Positions 46,309-54,323 of a DNA stretch of 64,000 nt are shown here, piece by piece. Below the pieces are notes generated by a model. The model was given only the letters and a program-made list of their open reading frames with translations. It was not told the origin of the DNA and searched no databases. Position 1 is the stretch's first letter, and each line of letters starts with the position of its first letter. The translations under genes were made by a program, and so were the position numbers. Source of the DNA: Chitinophaga agrisoli. GTDB lineage: Bacteria > Bacteroidota > Bacteroidia > Chitinophagales > Chitinophagaceae. Where the stretch lies: positions 2,358,327-2,422,326 of the forward strand of contig NZ_VUOC01000004.1 in the NCBI RefSeq assembly GCF_008386695.1, written 5' to 3'.

Positions 46309-47172
46309 TTATTTGCGGCCGGCTTCCTCATGGAACTTTACCAAACCTTCCATGGGGTTGCGCAGCACTGATCCCATCTGCAGCTCGTATAGCTCGCAGA
46401 GCGCCTGCAGCACGTCCCGGAAATGCCAGGCCACGCTACCGGTGAAATGCAGGGGGTGGGTCCAGCTTTCGCGGTATTTATAAATATGGTTAAAGAAAAA
46501 GTCGTTTAATCCGTCTTCCAGTATGTTCTCCACAATAAAATGCCCCCTGTTCTCCCCCAGGAAAACGGTAAAGCCGGCCAGGTAGCGGTTAGCCATGGGC
46601 CTGCGGTATACGTTTTCCAGGATATCGTCCTTGGTGGTATTGTATTTAATGTCAAAGCGGGTCTGCAGTTCTTCGTCAAAGGAGTTGTAGCAATAGTACT
46701 GGAGCAGCTTACGGCCCAGGTATGCGCCGCTGCCCTCATCGCCCAAAATAAAGCCCAGACCGGGATTGTTATGGATAACGTCTTTCCCGTCGTAATAACA
46801 GCTATTGGAGCCCGTACCCAGTATGCTGGCTATACCGGGGGTATGCTGGCACAGGGCACGCGCAGCGCCCATCAGGTCGTGGGTTACAGCAATGTCCGAA
46901 TGTGGCCATACGGCGGTGAGGGCCTCCTGGATGATCTGTACGCTTTTGGGCTGGGAACAACCGGTGCCATAATAAAAGATCTCATCTATCTCTACACCGG
47001 CAGGCAACTGGGGGCGCAGCTCCTTTTCCAGGATCTCCCGCACCTGGGGAGCATTCAGGAAGTACGGGCTGATACCCTGGGTTTGAAAACGGAAATGCTC
47101 CGTTGCCGTGAGCAAGCTCCAATCTGCCTTGGTAGAACCACTATCTGCTATCAGCTTGACCTTTACAGGCAT
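46309..47172 (-). CDS. BadF/BadG-type sugar kinase (GlcNAc/MurNAc kinase candidate)
   Basis: 287 residues. The ASKHA phosphate-1 motif LIADSGSTKADWSLL and the adenosine region GLGFILGDEGSGAYLGRKLL are clear, with ILGTGSNSCYY between. Bacteroidota homologues include N-acetylglucosamine kinases and the MurNAc kinase MurK of Tannerella. Placement directly upstream of murQ makes MurNAc phosphorylation the better guess, as it would provide the MurQ substrate. Confidence 0.85.
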   Translation of the reverse strand: MPVKVKLIADSGSTKADWSLLTATEHFRFQTQGISPYFLNAPQVREILEKELRPQLPAGVEIDEIFYYGTGCSQPKSVQIIQEALTAVWPHSDIAVTHDLMGAARALCQHTPGIASILGTGSNSCYYDGKDVIHNNPGLGFILGDEGSGAYLGRKLLQYYCYNSFDEELQTRFDIKYNTTKDDILENVYRRPMANRYLAGFTVFLGENRGHFIVENILEDGLNDFFFNHIYKYRESWTHPLHFTGSVAWHFRDVLQALCELYELQMGSVLRNPMEGLVKFHEEAGRK

Positions 47173-47215
47173 ATCCGTTGGTTTATGAAATTAATGAAGC
47201 GCAATAGAATTATGC

Positions 47216-47223
47216 TATTTTTG
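47216..47223 (+). promoter_or_regulatory. -7 box for the S41 peptidase gene
   Basis: TATTTTTG fits TAnnTTTG and lies 69 bases before the start codon, in the region divergent from the kinase-murQ operon. Confidence 0.5.
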
Positions 47224-47292
47224 TCACAATTTAAATAAAACGTAACTACATATACAAATGCTGCTGAAATAAGGGCTCAATACAGGAATATT

Positions 47293-48897
47293 ATGTCAAA
47301 CAGAAAGCTGAATGTTTTTTTACCCCTCTTATTTGCGATTGTACTGGCGTTGGGAATGTACCTGGGGCACCAGATGCCCGGAGCGCAGGGCGGCGCAACC
47401 GCTGTACTTTTTAACCGGGGCAACCGGAGCGCTTTGGAGGAGACCATGGACCTGATAAAGGTAAAATATGTGGATACGCTTAAAGTAGCAGACCTGCAAC
47501 AGGAGGCTATTGACGGCCTGTTAAGCCACCTGGACCCCCACTCCGTATACATTCCCCCTACCAGCCTGGCAGAGGTGAATGAGGACCTGGAAGGGAATTT
47601 TGAGGGTATAGGCGTAGAATTCAATATCACCGCAGATACCGTTAATATCATCTCCGTACTGGCCGGCGGCCCTTCAGAAGCTGCCGGTGTTTTGACCGGG
47701 GACAAGATCATCAAGGTGAACGATAGCCTGGTAGCCGGTGACGGCATCACCAACGATAAAATACGTAAGCTGCTGCGCGGCCCCAAAGGATCCGAGGTAA
47801 AAGTGACCCTGCTGCGCCAGCAAAAACTGTTGAATGTCAATATTAAACGCGGCGTAATTCCCTTGTTTAGCGTAGATGCGGCCTACCTGTTAACGCCTCA
47901 GATAGGTTATATCAAGATCAGTAAGTTCTCCGCCACTACCTACCAGGAGTTTATGGACGCGCTGCGCAAGCTGCAACGGTCAGGCATGCAAAAACTGGTA
48001 ATTGACCTGCGGCAGAACCCCGGCGGCTTCCTGGATGCAGCCACCCGCATTGCGGACGAGCTGCTGGATGGCGATAAACTGATCCTCTATACGAAAGGTA
48101 AAAGCTACCCCCGCTCCGATTATAAATGCGAGAAACCCGGTTTGTTTGAAAAAGGCGCACTGGCCGTACTAACGGACGAAGGCTCTGCCAGCGCCAGCGA
48201 AATATTATCCGGCGCTATACAGGATTGGGACCGGGGCGTGATCATAGGCCGCCGCACTTTTGGCAAAGGCCTGGTACAGGAGCAATTTGACCTGAGCAAC
48301 GGCGGGGCATTACGGTTAACCGTGGCCCGGTATTATATCCCCTCTGGCAGAAGCATTCAGAAATCCTATACCAACGGGCGGGAAGCTTATGATGAGGATA
48401 TACTTAACCGTTATAACCATGGCGAGCTGGTGAACAAAGACAGCATTAAGCCTACAGATACGGTTCCTTACAAAACCGCCAAAGGAAGGATCGTATACGG
48501 TGGCGGCGGCATTACGCCGGATATCTTTATCCCGTTTGATACATCCAGGTTCTCCCCGGTGTTAACCGAGATGTACACACGTAATATCTTCAGCAATTTT
48601 GCCTACCAGTATTATAATAATCACCAGGATGAACTGGGCCGCTACAAAAATGCCGGTGATTTCAATAAACAATTCCAGGTAACGAACGACCTGATAAGCG
48701 ATTTTACCAGCTTTGCGAAAAAGGACAGCATACCGGTAGAACGGATCACTGGCCGGGATGAGGGCGAAATAAGAGAACGCATTAAGACAATGCTGGCCCG
48801 CCAGCTTTGGCGTACCGAAGGGTTTTATGAAGTGTTCAATGTAAATGATCCCCTGGTAAAACGGGCGATCACTGAACTGGATAAGACAAAAGACTAA
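47293..48897 (+). CDS. S41 family C-terminal processing peptidase
   Basis: 534 residues. An N-terminal signal anchor (FLPLLFAIVLALGMYLG) leads into a short helical domain, a PDZ domain (NIISVLAGGPSEAAGVLTGD and on), and the tail-specific protease core. The Ser is in DEGSASASEILSGAIQDW and the Lys in RRTFGKGLVQEQF, forming the Ser-Lys dyad. A C-terminal region of about 130 residues follows. It is CtpA-like, periplasmic. Confidence 0.95.
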   Translation: MSNRKLNVFLPLLFAIVLALGMYLGHQMPGAQGGATAVLFNRGNRSALEETMDLIKVKYVDTLKVADLQQEAIDGLLSHLDPHSVYIPPTSLAEVNEDLEGNFEGIGVEFNITADTVNIISVLAGGPSEAAGVLTGDKIIKVNDSLVAGDGITNDKIRKLLRGPKGSEVKVTLLRQQKLLNVNIKRGVIPLFSVDAAYLLTPQIGYIKISKFSATTYQEFMDALRKLQRSGMQKLVIDLRQNPGGFLDAATRIADELLDGDKLILYTKGKSYPRSDYKCEKPGLFEKGALAVLTDEGSASASEILSGAIQDWDRGVIIGRRTFGKGLVQEQFDLSNGGALRLTVARYYIPSGRSIQKSYTNGREAYDEDILNRYNHGELVNKDSIKPTDTVPYKTAKGRIVYGGGGITPDIFIPFDTSRFSPVLTEMYTRNIFSNFAYQYYNNHQDELGRYKNAGDFNKQFQVTNDLISDFTSFAKKDSIPVERITGRDEGEIRERIKTMLARQLWRTEGFYEVFNVNDPLVKRAITELDKTKD

Positions 48898-48922
48898 GCA
48901 ACGACCAAACACGTATAGAAGC

Positions 48923-48965
48923 AACAGCGGCAGTACCTGGTTTGATACTGCCGCTGTTATTTTGA
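48923..48965 (+). terminator. Terminator after the S41 gene
   Basis: A perfect 13-bp stem AACAGCGGCAGTA/TACTGCCGCTGTT with a 10-base loop is followed by ATTTTG. It is 25 bases past the stop. Confidence 0.85.
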
Positions 48966-48977
48966 AGAGACGGGACT

Positions 48978-50636
48978 TTAATCTATTAGTGCGGGCAAGA
49001 TATATTCCTGCATCATCTTATCCGCCTGGGGATGCGCATAAGACGCACCATAAGCGCTGGCTGTTATCACCACTACCCAGGGCTGATCTTTGAAAACAAA
49101 GATCTTATTGCCCCCATTCCCTGTACAATAAAAGGCCTCATAAGATTTACCTGCAACCGTGTAAGTCTTGTTCCAGAAAAGATAACCATAGTACTCATTG
49201 CTGCGGTCAGGCAAGGATTTGTGCCTGGTGAATGTCTGGCTGACCCATGCTGCGGGGATGATCTGGTTACCGTTCCATTTACCGCCATTCTTATACAGCT
49301 GGCCATATTTGGCAAAATCCAGCGCGGTCAATTGCAGGCCGCCCGCGGTATTGGGCACCTGTTGCGGGGTATATTGCCATTTGTAATGGGTAATACCTAA
49401 GGGTTTGAACAGTTTCTCATCCGCATATTTTTCGAGCCCGCCGGGAACCCGCTTATTTAAAATATCACCCAGCACCACAACGCCGGCCGTGAAATAGTGC
49501 CACTGCCCCTTGGGCATGGTGGTATTTACCGGCAGATCAAGCGCGAATTTTACCCAGTTATCTGTAGGATACATATTTTCCTCATTGCCCGGAGAATTAT
49601 AATCCGCATCATTCCCATCAAAAACTGCGCTCATGGTCAAGAGATCTTTAATGGCCACCTCCTCCTTTATAGCTGTATAATTGGCATAAGCCCGGAGATC
49701 ATAAAACTCACGCAAAGTCTGCTGCTCATTTTTCAGATAACCTTCCTGGATAGCGATGCCGGTTATGCTACCAGTAAAGGTTTTGCCCACAGAGCGGGGA
49801 TCATGGAGCGTAGCCCTGCTTTCGCCGTTAAAGTATTCTTCTACCAGCAGCTTGCCGTTACTCAGCACTACAACACCGTTGATCTTTCTAAAGGCCCCGT
49901 CTTCAACGTACGCTTTGAGCGCTTTGATCTTGTTGCTGTTAAACTTTTCTGTTGAAGGGACAAGGCCATTGTAAGGCGTAATAGGATTGAGCCGGACCTT
50001 TGCCAGATCTACCGCAGGTTTGCGGCGCACCAACAGGGGCAGCTCACCGGCGGCAATGAGCCCGCCCACTTTAATGTTACCATCTATATTAATATAAGGC
50101 CTGATCTCCATGCGCAACAAATGTTTTCCCTCGGTGAGGGCGGCATCTCCCCCGTTATTCATGAACCGCTCCCAGAAAGACTGGCTCCAAAGGGCCCATT
50201 GGCGCTGGTTATCGATCAGCGGTTTACTGATAGTGGTGGCGGTATCCTGTGCTTTGGCCTGCGGTGCGCCGGGCAGTAAATTGCTCTGGTATACCGGGCG
50301 GCCATCTATCAATAAGGCAAACTGATAGTTCCCTTTCTTTACCAGGCTATCTGCCGCAAGGGCCGGGGCCAGCTGGTGCAGGTAGTTGGTCATGGAATTA
50401 TCCATGAAAACGTTGATGTACAGGCTGGTTTTATTGGTGAGCTCAAAACTGCGCAAAAAGTCCTGCTCCTTTATCTGCGTTACCGGGATCTCAGTAGCGG
50501 TGAAAGCTATCTTCCCGGTATTGGCCTGGTGCACAGGAGATATAATACCTTGGTTCTTAACAATATTGTCTGATTGGGCAAAGAGCGGCAACAGCGGTAG
50601 CAGTGCCAATAAAAAGGCCAGGAGTTTAGGTCTCAT
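48978..50636 (-). CDS. Secreted serine hydrolase (class C beta-lactamase family) with unknown N-terminal domain
   Basis: 552 residues. A signal peptide (LLAFLLALLPLLPLFAQ) is followed by about 190 residues I do not recognise, and then a beta-lactamase-related domain. Its SxxK is in DPRSVGKTFTGSITG, a YxN-like block lies around YFTAGVVVLGD, and an H/KxG-like region near the end (YCTGNGGNKIFVF). The N-terminal part is probably a separate strand-rich domain (FELTNKTSLYINVFMDN). Such proteins are esterases, D-aminopeptidases or penicillin-binding-like; the substrate cannot be told. Confidence 0.85.
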   Translation of the reverse strand: MRPKLLAFLLALLPLLPLFAQSDNIVKNQGIISPVHQANTGKIAFTATEIPVTQIKEQDFLRSFELTNKTSLYINVFMDNSMTNYLHQLAPALAADSLVKKGNYQFALLIDGRPVYQSNLLPGAPQAKAQDTATTISKPLIDNQRQWALWSQSFWERFMNNGGDAALTEGKHLLRMEIRPYINIDGNIKVGGLIAAGELPLLVRRKPAVDLAKVRLNPITPYNGLVPSTEKFNSNKIKALKAYVEDGAFRKINGVVVLSNGKLLVEEYFNGESRATLHDPRSVGKTFTGSITGIAIQEGYLKNEQQTLREFYDLRAYANYTAIKEEVAIKDLLTMSAVFDGNDADYNSPGNEENMYPTDNWVKFALDLPVNTTMPKGQWHYFTAGVVVLGDILNKRVPGGLEKYADEKLFKPLGITHYKWQYTPQQVPNTAGGLQLTALDFAKYGQLYKNGGKWNGNQIIPAAWVSQTFTRHKSLPDRSNEYYGYLFWNKTYTVAGKSYEAFYCTGNGGNKIFVFKDQPWVVVITASAYGASYAHPQADKMMQEYILPALID

Positions 50637-50689
50637 AAGGGATTAAAAAGTTTTATAATCAGCGGAAGACCTAATATACTTATTAAAAA

Positions 50690-50725
50690 TAAAAAAAGCC
50701 CTCCCGACAATTAAGTCGGGAAGGC
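50690..50725 (-). terminator. Terminator after the small lipoprotein gene
   Basis: On the minus strand GCCTTCCCGAC pairs with GTCGGGAGGGC (50698-50725, one mismatch pair) around a 6-base loop, followed by seven Ts. Confidence 0.88.
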
Positions 50726-50772
50726 CCATAACTTCTTGCAAGTAAGCTATTTTAAGATAACTTGTCTTACGA

Positions 50773-50979
50773 TTAGTGGTGCGCAGCTGTGTCAGCAGCA
50801 GGAGCAGCAGTAGTATCAACAGTAGTAGAATCCATAGCAGGAGTAGCTACTGAATCAACGGGAACAGCTGAAGAATCTACGGTTGTAGTTGTAGAATCAG
50901 TTGTAGCTTCAGAAGCACCGCTATTGCAAGCAACAAAGAACATACCTGCAGCGATGGCGAACACGAATAATTTTTTCAT
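50773..50979 (-). CDS. Small Thr/Ala/Asp-rich lipoprotein
   Basis: 68 residues. MKKLFVFAIAAGMFFVACNS is a lipoprotein signal with the lipobox cysteine at residue 18. The mature part is low complexity, rich in T, A, D, S and V with no Lys or Arg, ending in two His. Promoter (51011-51018) and terminator (50690-50725) flank it, so it is a real monocistronic gene. Function unknown; such short acidic lipoproteins are frequent in Bacteroidota. Confidence 0.82.
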   Translation of the reverse strand: MKKLFVFAIAAGMFFVACNSGASEATTDSTTTTVDSSAVPVDSVATPAMDSTTVDTTAAPAADTAAHH

Positions 50980-51010
50980 ACTCTGAAAAGTGATTAGTTT
51001 TAAGATCGCG

Positions 51011-51018
51011 CAAATTTA
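51011..51018 (-). promoter_or_regulatory. -7 box for the small lipoprotein
   Basis: Minus-strand TAAATTTG fits TAnnTTTG, 31 bases before the start codon. Confidence 0.55.
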
Positions 51019-51089
51019 TATAAATAATTTCGAATATAAAATATGTGTTTTTATAATACGTTATTTTATATCCCTTTCCAGCGTGGTTT

Positions 51090-52406
51090 TTACTTCTTCC
51101 GGAAAAATAATTTCAACGGAACCCCCTGAAAATCAAAATTTGCCCGCAATTGATTCTCTAAATAATTTTTGTACGGCTGTTTCACATCATCCGGCAGGTT
51201 GCAGAAGAAGGCAAAGGCCGGGGTATATGTAGGCAGCTGCGTAACATATTTAATACGTATAGGCGTACCCCTTACCACCGGAGGGTGGAAGGACTCAATG
51301 GCTTTTAACATGATATCATTGAGCTTGGAGGTGGGTATTTTACGCTGACGGTTTTCAAATACGCGCAAAGCTTCCTCTATTGCCTTGAAAATACGCTGTT
51401 TATCAGGAACGGAGGTAAAGATGATGGGCACATCGGAGAATGGCGCCAGGCGTTTCTTCAGCTCGTTTTCGTAATCACGGGCTGAGTTGGTTTGCTTATC
51501 CTCTACCAGGTCCCATTTGTTTACCAGCACCACGATACCTTTTCCTTTGCGCACGGCCAGGCTAAAGATACTAAGGTCCTGGGCGGTAATACCTTTGGTG
51601 GCGTCCAGCATCAGGATACAGATATCTGCCTCGTCCATGGCCTTGATGGCGCGGATCACAGAGTAAAACTCCAGGTCTTCATGCACTTTGGCCTTACGGC
51701 GGATACCAGCGGTATCTATCAGCACAAAATCTTTCTGGAACAGCTTATAGTGTGTATGGATCGTATCGCGGGTGGTGCCGGCAATATCGGAAACAATGTT
51801 ACGCTCCTCCCCTACCAGGGCATTCAGCAGGGATGATTTACCTACATTGGGCTGGCCAATGATGGCTATTTTAGGCAGCTCGCTGTCCTGGGCCTGCGCC
51901 TGCAGCTCTTCCGGGATCAGGGCGGCCACTTCATCCAGCAGCTCACCAGTGCCGCTACCTGTAATGGACGAGAGGAAGAAGATCTTCTCAAAGCCCAGGC
52001 TATAGAATTCCGTGGCTTCCAGCAGGCGCTCGCTGTTATCTACTTTATTGATGACCACAAACACGGGTTTGGAAGAGCGGCGCAGCATGTCTGCCACCTC
52101 TGCATCCAGATCTGTGATACCGGTGGTAACATCACACATAAACAGCAGCACATTGGCTTCTTCCATGGCGATCTTTACCTGTTTGCGGATCTCCCGCTCA
52201 AAAATATCTTCACTGTTGGCCACAAAACCGCCGGTGTCTATCACGTTGAAAGTTTTCCCGTTCCAATCGGCAATGCCGTATTGCCGGTCGCGGGTAACGC
52301 CGCTCACGTCATCTACGATGGCTTTGCGTTGTTCCAGCAAACGGTTGAACAGGGTGGACTTTCCCACGTTTGGACGACCGACTATGGCTACTGTAAATCC
52401 AGACAT
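51090..52406 (-). CDS. der: Ribosome biogenesis GTPase Der
   Basis: 438 residues with two tandem GTPase domains. G1 motifs are GRPNVGKSTLFNRL and GQPNVGKSSLLNAL; G3 DTGGF and DTAGI; G4 NKVD and NKWD. A C-terminal KH-like domain closes the protein (RIKYVTQLPTYTPAF). It acts in 50S subunit assembly. It follows era on the same strand after an 88-base gap filled with an AT-rich repeat (family C). Confidence 0.97.
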   Translation of the reverse strand: MSGFTVAIVGRPNVGKSTLFNRLLEQRKAIVDDVSGVTRDRQYGIADWNGKTFNVIDTGGFVANSEDIFEREIRKQVKIAMEEANVLLFMCDVTTGITDLDAEVADMLRRSSKPVFVVINKVDNSERLLEATEFYSLGFEKIFFLSSITGSGTGELLDEVAALIPEELQAQAQDSELPKIAIIGQPNVGKSSLLNALVGEERNIVSDIAGTTRDTIHTHYKLFQKDFVLIDTAGIRRKAKVHEDLEFYSVIRAIKAMDEADICILMLDATKGITAQDLSIFSLAVRKGKGIVVLVNKWDLVEDKQTNSARDYENELKKRLAPFSDVPIIFTSVPDKQRIFKAIEEALRVFENRQRKIPTSKLNDIMLKAIESFHPPVVRGTPIRIKYVTQLPTYTPAFAFFCNLPDDVKQPYKNYLENQLRANFDFQGVPLKLFFRKK

Positions 52407-52494
52407 ATGTAATTACAAATTATTAATTACGCATTACGAATGATGACCGAAGTGGTTTAATCCGTAATTCGCAATTTGAAATTGAAAATTGAAT
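52407..52494. repeat. Family C AT-rich intergenic repeat between era and der
   Basis: Overlapping words of the type AATTACG (TTAATTACGCATTACGAATG, then CCGTAATTCGCAATTTG) fill the whole gap. The 13-base word ATTACGAATGATG is shared with 393-405 in the pnt operon. Simple AT-rich repeats of this type occur between genes in this phylum. Confidence 0.55.
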
Positions 52495-53364
52495 TTAATA
52501 CCCGTATTCCTTCAAATAGGTATCATTATCCCGCCATTTGTTCCTCACTTTCACAAAGAGCTCGAGGAAGACCTTTTGTCCCAGGAATTTTTCTATCTCC
52601 TGGCGTGACAGGGTACCCAGCTCGCGGATGGATTTACCTTTCTCGCCCAGGATGATGGCTTTCTGCGTTTCGCGGGTAACCACGATCTCTGCGGAGATCT
52701 TGATCAGCGTTTGCTTTTCCTGGAACTGTGAAACAATGACGGTGGTATGATAGGGTATTTCTTCTTCGAATAAAGCAAATATCTTTTCACGGATCATTTC
52801 GCCTACAAAGAAGCGTGTAGACTTATCCGTTAAGGTATCTTCCGGGTAGAAGGGCTCGCTTTCCGGCAGCAGGGCAACGATACGGTCCAGCAGGTCGCGG
52901 ATGCCTTTCTTTTGCACGGCGGCGATGGTGACCACAGCGGCAGCTTTGCCCCAGGCTTCGCACTGGGCCTGTATGGCCTCCAGCTGCTCCTTCATGAGCA
53001 GGTCTGACTTGTTAAGCACCAGGATAACGGGTACTTTCAGTTTCAGGGAGTCAAACAGCTCCAGGTTCTCTGCCAGGTTATCTTTTACATCAAGGATGAG
53101 CAGGGCAACGTCTGCATCTTCGAGGGCGGACTTTACAGCGCCCATCATTTTTTCGTGCAGGCGGTATTTAGGATCGATGATACCCGGAGTATCTGAGAAG
53201 ACGATCTGGTAATCCGGGGCGGTGACGATACCGGTAATGCGGTGACGGGTAGTTTGCACCTTGGGCGAGATAATAGCCAGCTTTTCGCCGATGAGGGCGT
53301 TCAGCAAGGTGCTTTTACCGGCGTTAGGTTTACCGAAGATGTTTACAAATCCCGCTTTATGCAT
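52495..53364 (-). CDS. era: GTPase Era
   Basis: 289 residues. G1 is FGKPNAGKSTLLNALIGE, G2 region TTRHR, G3 DTPGI, G4 NKSD, and the C-terminal KH domain includes EKGKSIRELGTLSRQEIEKF. Era binds the 3' end of 16S rRNA in 30S maturation. It lies between the initiator tRNA gene and der, an arrangement that groups translation genes. Confidence 0.97.
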   Translation of the reverse strand: MHKAGFVNIFGKPNAGKSTLLNALIGEKLAIISPKVQTTRHRITGIVTAPDYQIVFSDTPGIIDPKYRLHEKMMGAVKSALEDADVALLILDVKDNLAENLELFDSLKLKVPVILVLNKSDLLMKEQLEAIQAQCEAWGKAAAVVTIAAVQKKGIRDLLDRIVALLPESEPFYPEDTLTDKSTRFFVGEMIREKIFALFEEEIPYHTTVIVSQFQEKQTLIKISAEIVVTRETQKAIILGEKGKSIRELGTLSRQEIEKFLGQKVFLELFVKVRNKWRDNDTYLKEYGY

Positions 53365-53424
53365 ATTGTTTTGCTGCGATTGGTAAGGAAGGCTGGTGCG
53401 ACAACTTCCTGTGAATTTACTAAA

Positions 53425-53450
53425 ATAAAAAAAGCCGAATTACTTCGGCT
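53425..53450 (-). terminator. Terminator after the initiator tRNA gene
   Basis: On the minus strand AGCCGAA/TTCGGCT (53433-53450) with a 4-base loop is followed by a run of T. It lies 15 bases past the tRNA end and before era. Confidence 0.85.
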
Positions 53451-53465
53451 CTTTAATTGTTTTTG

Positions 53466-53537
<72 letters not shown>

Positions 53538-53546
53538 ATGTGGGTG

Positions 53547-53578
53547 CAAAGGTAAGGGACGGATTCATTAACGCCAAA
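53547..53578 (-). promoter_or_regulatory. Promoter of the initiator tRNA gene
   Basis: Minus-strand TTTG (53575-53578), a 20-base spacer and TACCTTTG (53547-53554), ending 9 bases before the tRNA 5' end, are a full match to the Bacteroidota consensus. Confidence 0.72.
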
Positions 53579-53631
53579 TCTTTTTTGAAAATAATGGCAT
53601 TTTATTTTTCTGCGCACAAATGAGGGCGTTT

Positions 53632-53677
53632 ATAAAATACGAGAGGCCGGCTCCTTCAGGACGCCGGCCTCTCGTAT
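53632..53677 (-). terminator. Terminator after ssb
   Basis: A 15-bp perfect stem on the minus strand (ATACGAGAGGCCGGC with GCCGGCCTCTCGTAT, 53637-53677) with an 11-base loop is followed by TTTATA. Confidence 0.88.
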
Positions 53678-53687
53678 TGTAGAAGGA

Positions 53688-54092
53688 TCAGAACGGTAGT
53701 TCGTCCTCCGGTTCCCGCATAGGGTCTGTACCCGTAGCGTCCGTTTCATCTGCTGGCTGGCGTCGCATCTCGTCGCGGCGGCCACCGCTTAACAGCTGGA
53801 TGTTGTACACGCGCAGGCGCAGTTGTGGTACGCTTATCCCTACGTTATTGCTGTACACATCCGGCACGGGCGTACCTTCTACATACACCTGCGTACCCTG
53901 TGTAAGATACGGCGTCAGGTTTTCGCGCTCCCATAACGAGCAGTCAACCCAGGTGGTCTTCTCCTGCGATATGCCCTGCTGGTTCCTGAAGCGCTCTGTA
54001 TGCGCTACGCTGAACCCGAGTACTGATTTGCCGTTTGCTTCTCTCTGTACGGCGTCTTTGCCCAAATAGCCAATAAGCTGCAATTTGATCAT
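53688..54092 (-). CDS. ssb: Single-stranded DNA-binding protein
   Basis: 134 residues. The OB fold has LIGYLGKDAVQREANGKSVL, TTWVDCSLWERENLTPYL and QVYVEGTP. The acidic C-terminal tip is DELPF, the protein-interaction tail of bacterial SSB. The linker is short and Arg/Asp-rich. It is divergent from the riboswitch-controlled receptor and has its own terminator. A second ssb elsewhere is possible, since this one is shorter than E. coli SSB (178). Confidence 0.93.
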   Translation of the reverse strand: MIKLQLIGYLGKDAVQREANGKSVLGFSVAHTERFRNQQGISQEKTTWVDCSLWERENLTPYLTQGTQVYVEGTPVPDVYSNNVGISVPQLRLRVYNIQLLSGGRRDEMRRQPADETDATGTDPMREPEDELPF

Positions 54093-54216
54093 CAGATAAA
54101 ATTTAAGCGGTTGGTTAATAAATAAAACGTTTGAGAATTTGGAGAGAAGTGCGAACGGAAGTTAGAACAAAATTGTTACCCCGAAAAATATTTTCTTTTT
54201 TTAATCGCCATGGCTA

Positions 54217-54224
54217 TACCTTTG
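54217..54224 (+). promoter_or_regulatory. -7 box for the riboswitch-receptor transcript
   Basis: TACCTTTG fits TAnnTTTG and predicts transcription starting near 54231, about 9 bases before the TPP aptamer. Confidence 0.6.
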
Positions 54225-54239
54225 CGGGGATAACAATCA

Positions 54240-54309
54240 ATTCGGGGTGCCTTACTATCAGGCTGAGATCACACCCGTTGAACCTGTGACCAGGTAATGC
54301 TGGTTAGGA
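54240..54309 (+). ncRNA. TPP riboswitch (THI element)
   Basis: The conserved parts appear in order: CGGGGTGCC at 54243, GGCTGAGATCACACCC with the CTGAGA core, GTTGAACCTG, and CAGGTAATGCTGGTTAGGA. Stems are GGGTG/CACCC (P2), GCC/GGC (P3), AACC/GGTT (P4) and CCTG/CAGG (P5). It binds thiamine pyrophosphate and here lies 14 bases before the receptor ATG at 54324, so translation is the likely step controlled. A nearer ATG at 54297 is inside the aptamer and should not be used. Confidence 0.93.
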
Positions 54310-54323
54310 AAAAAACATACCTG

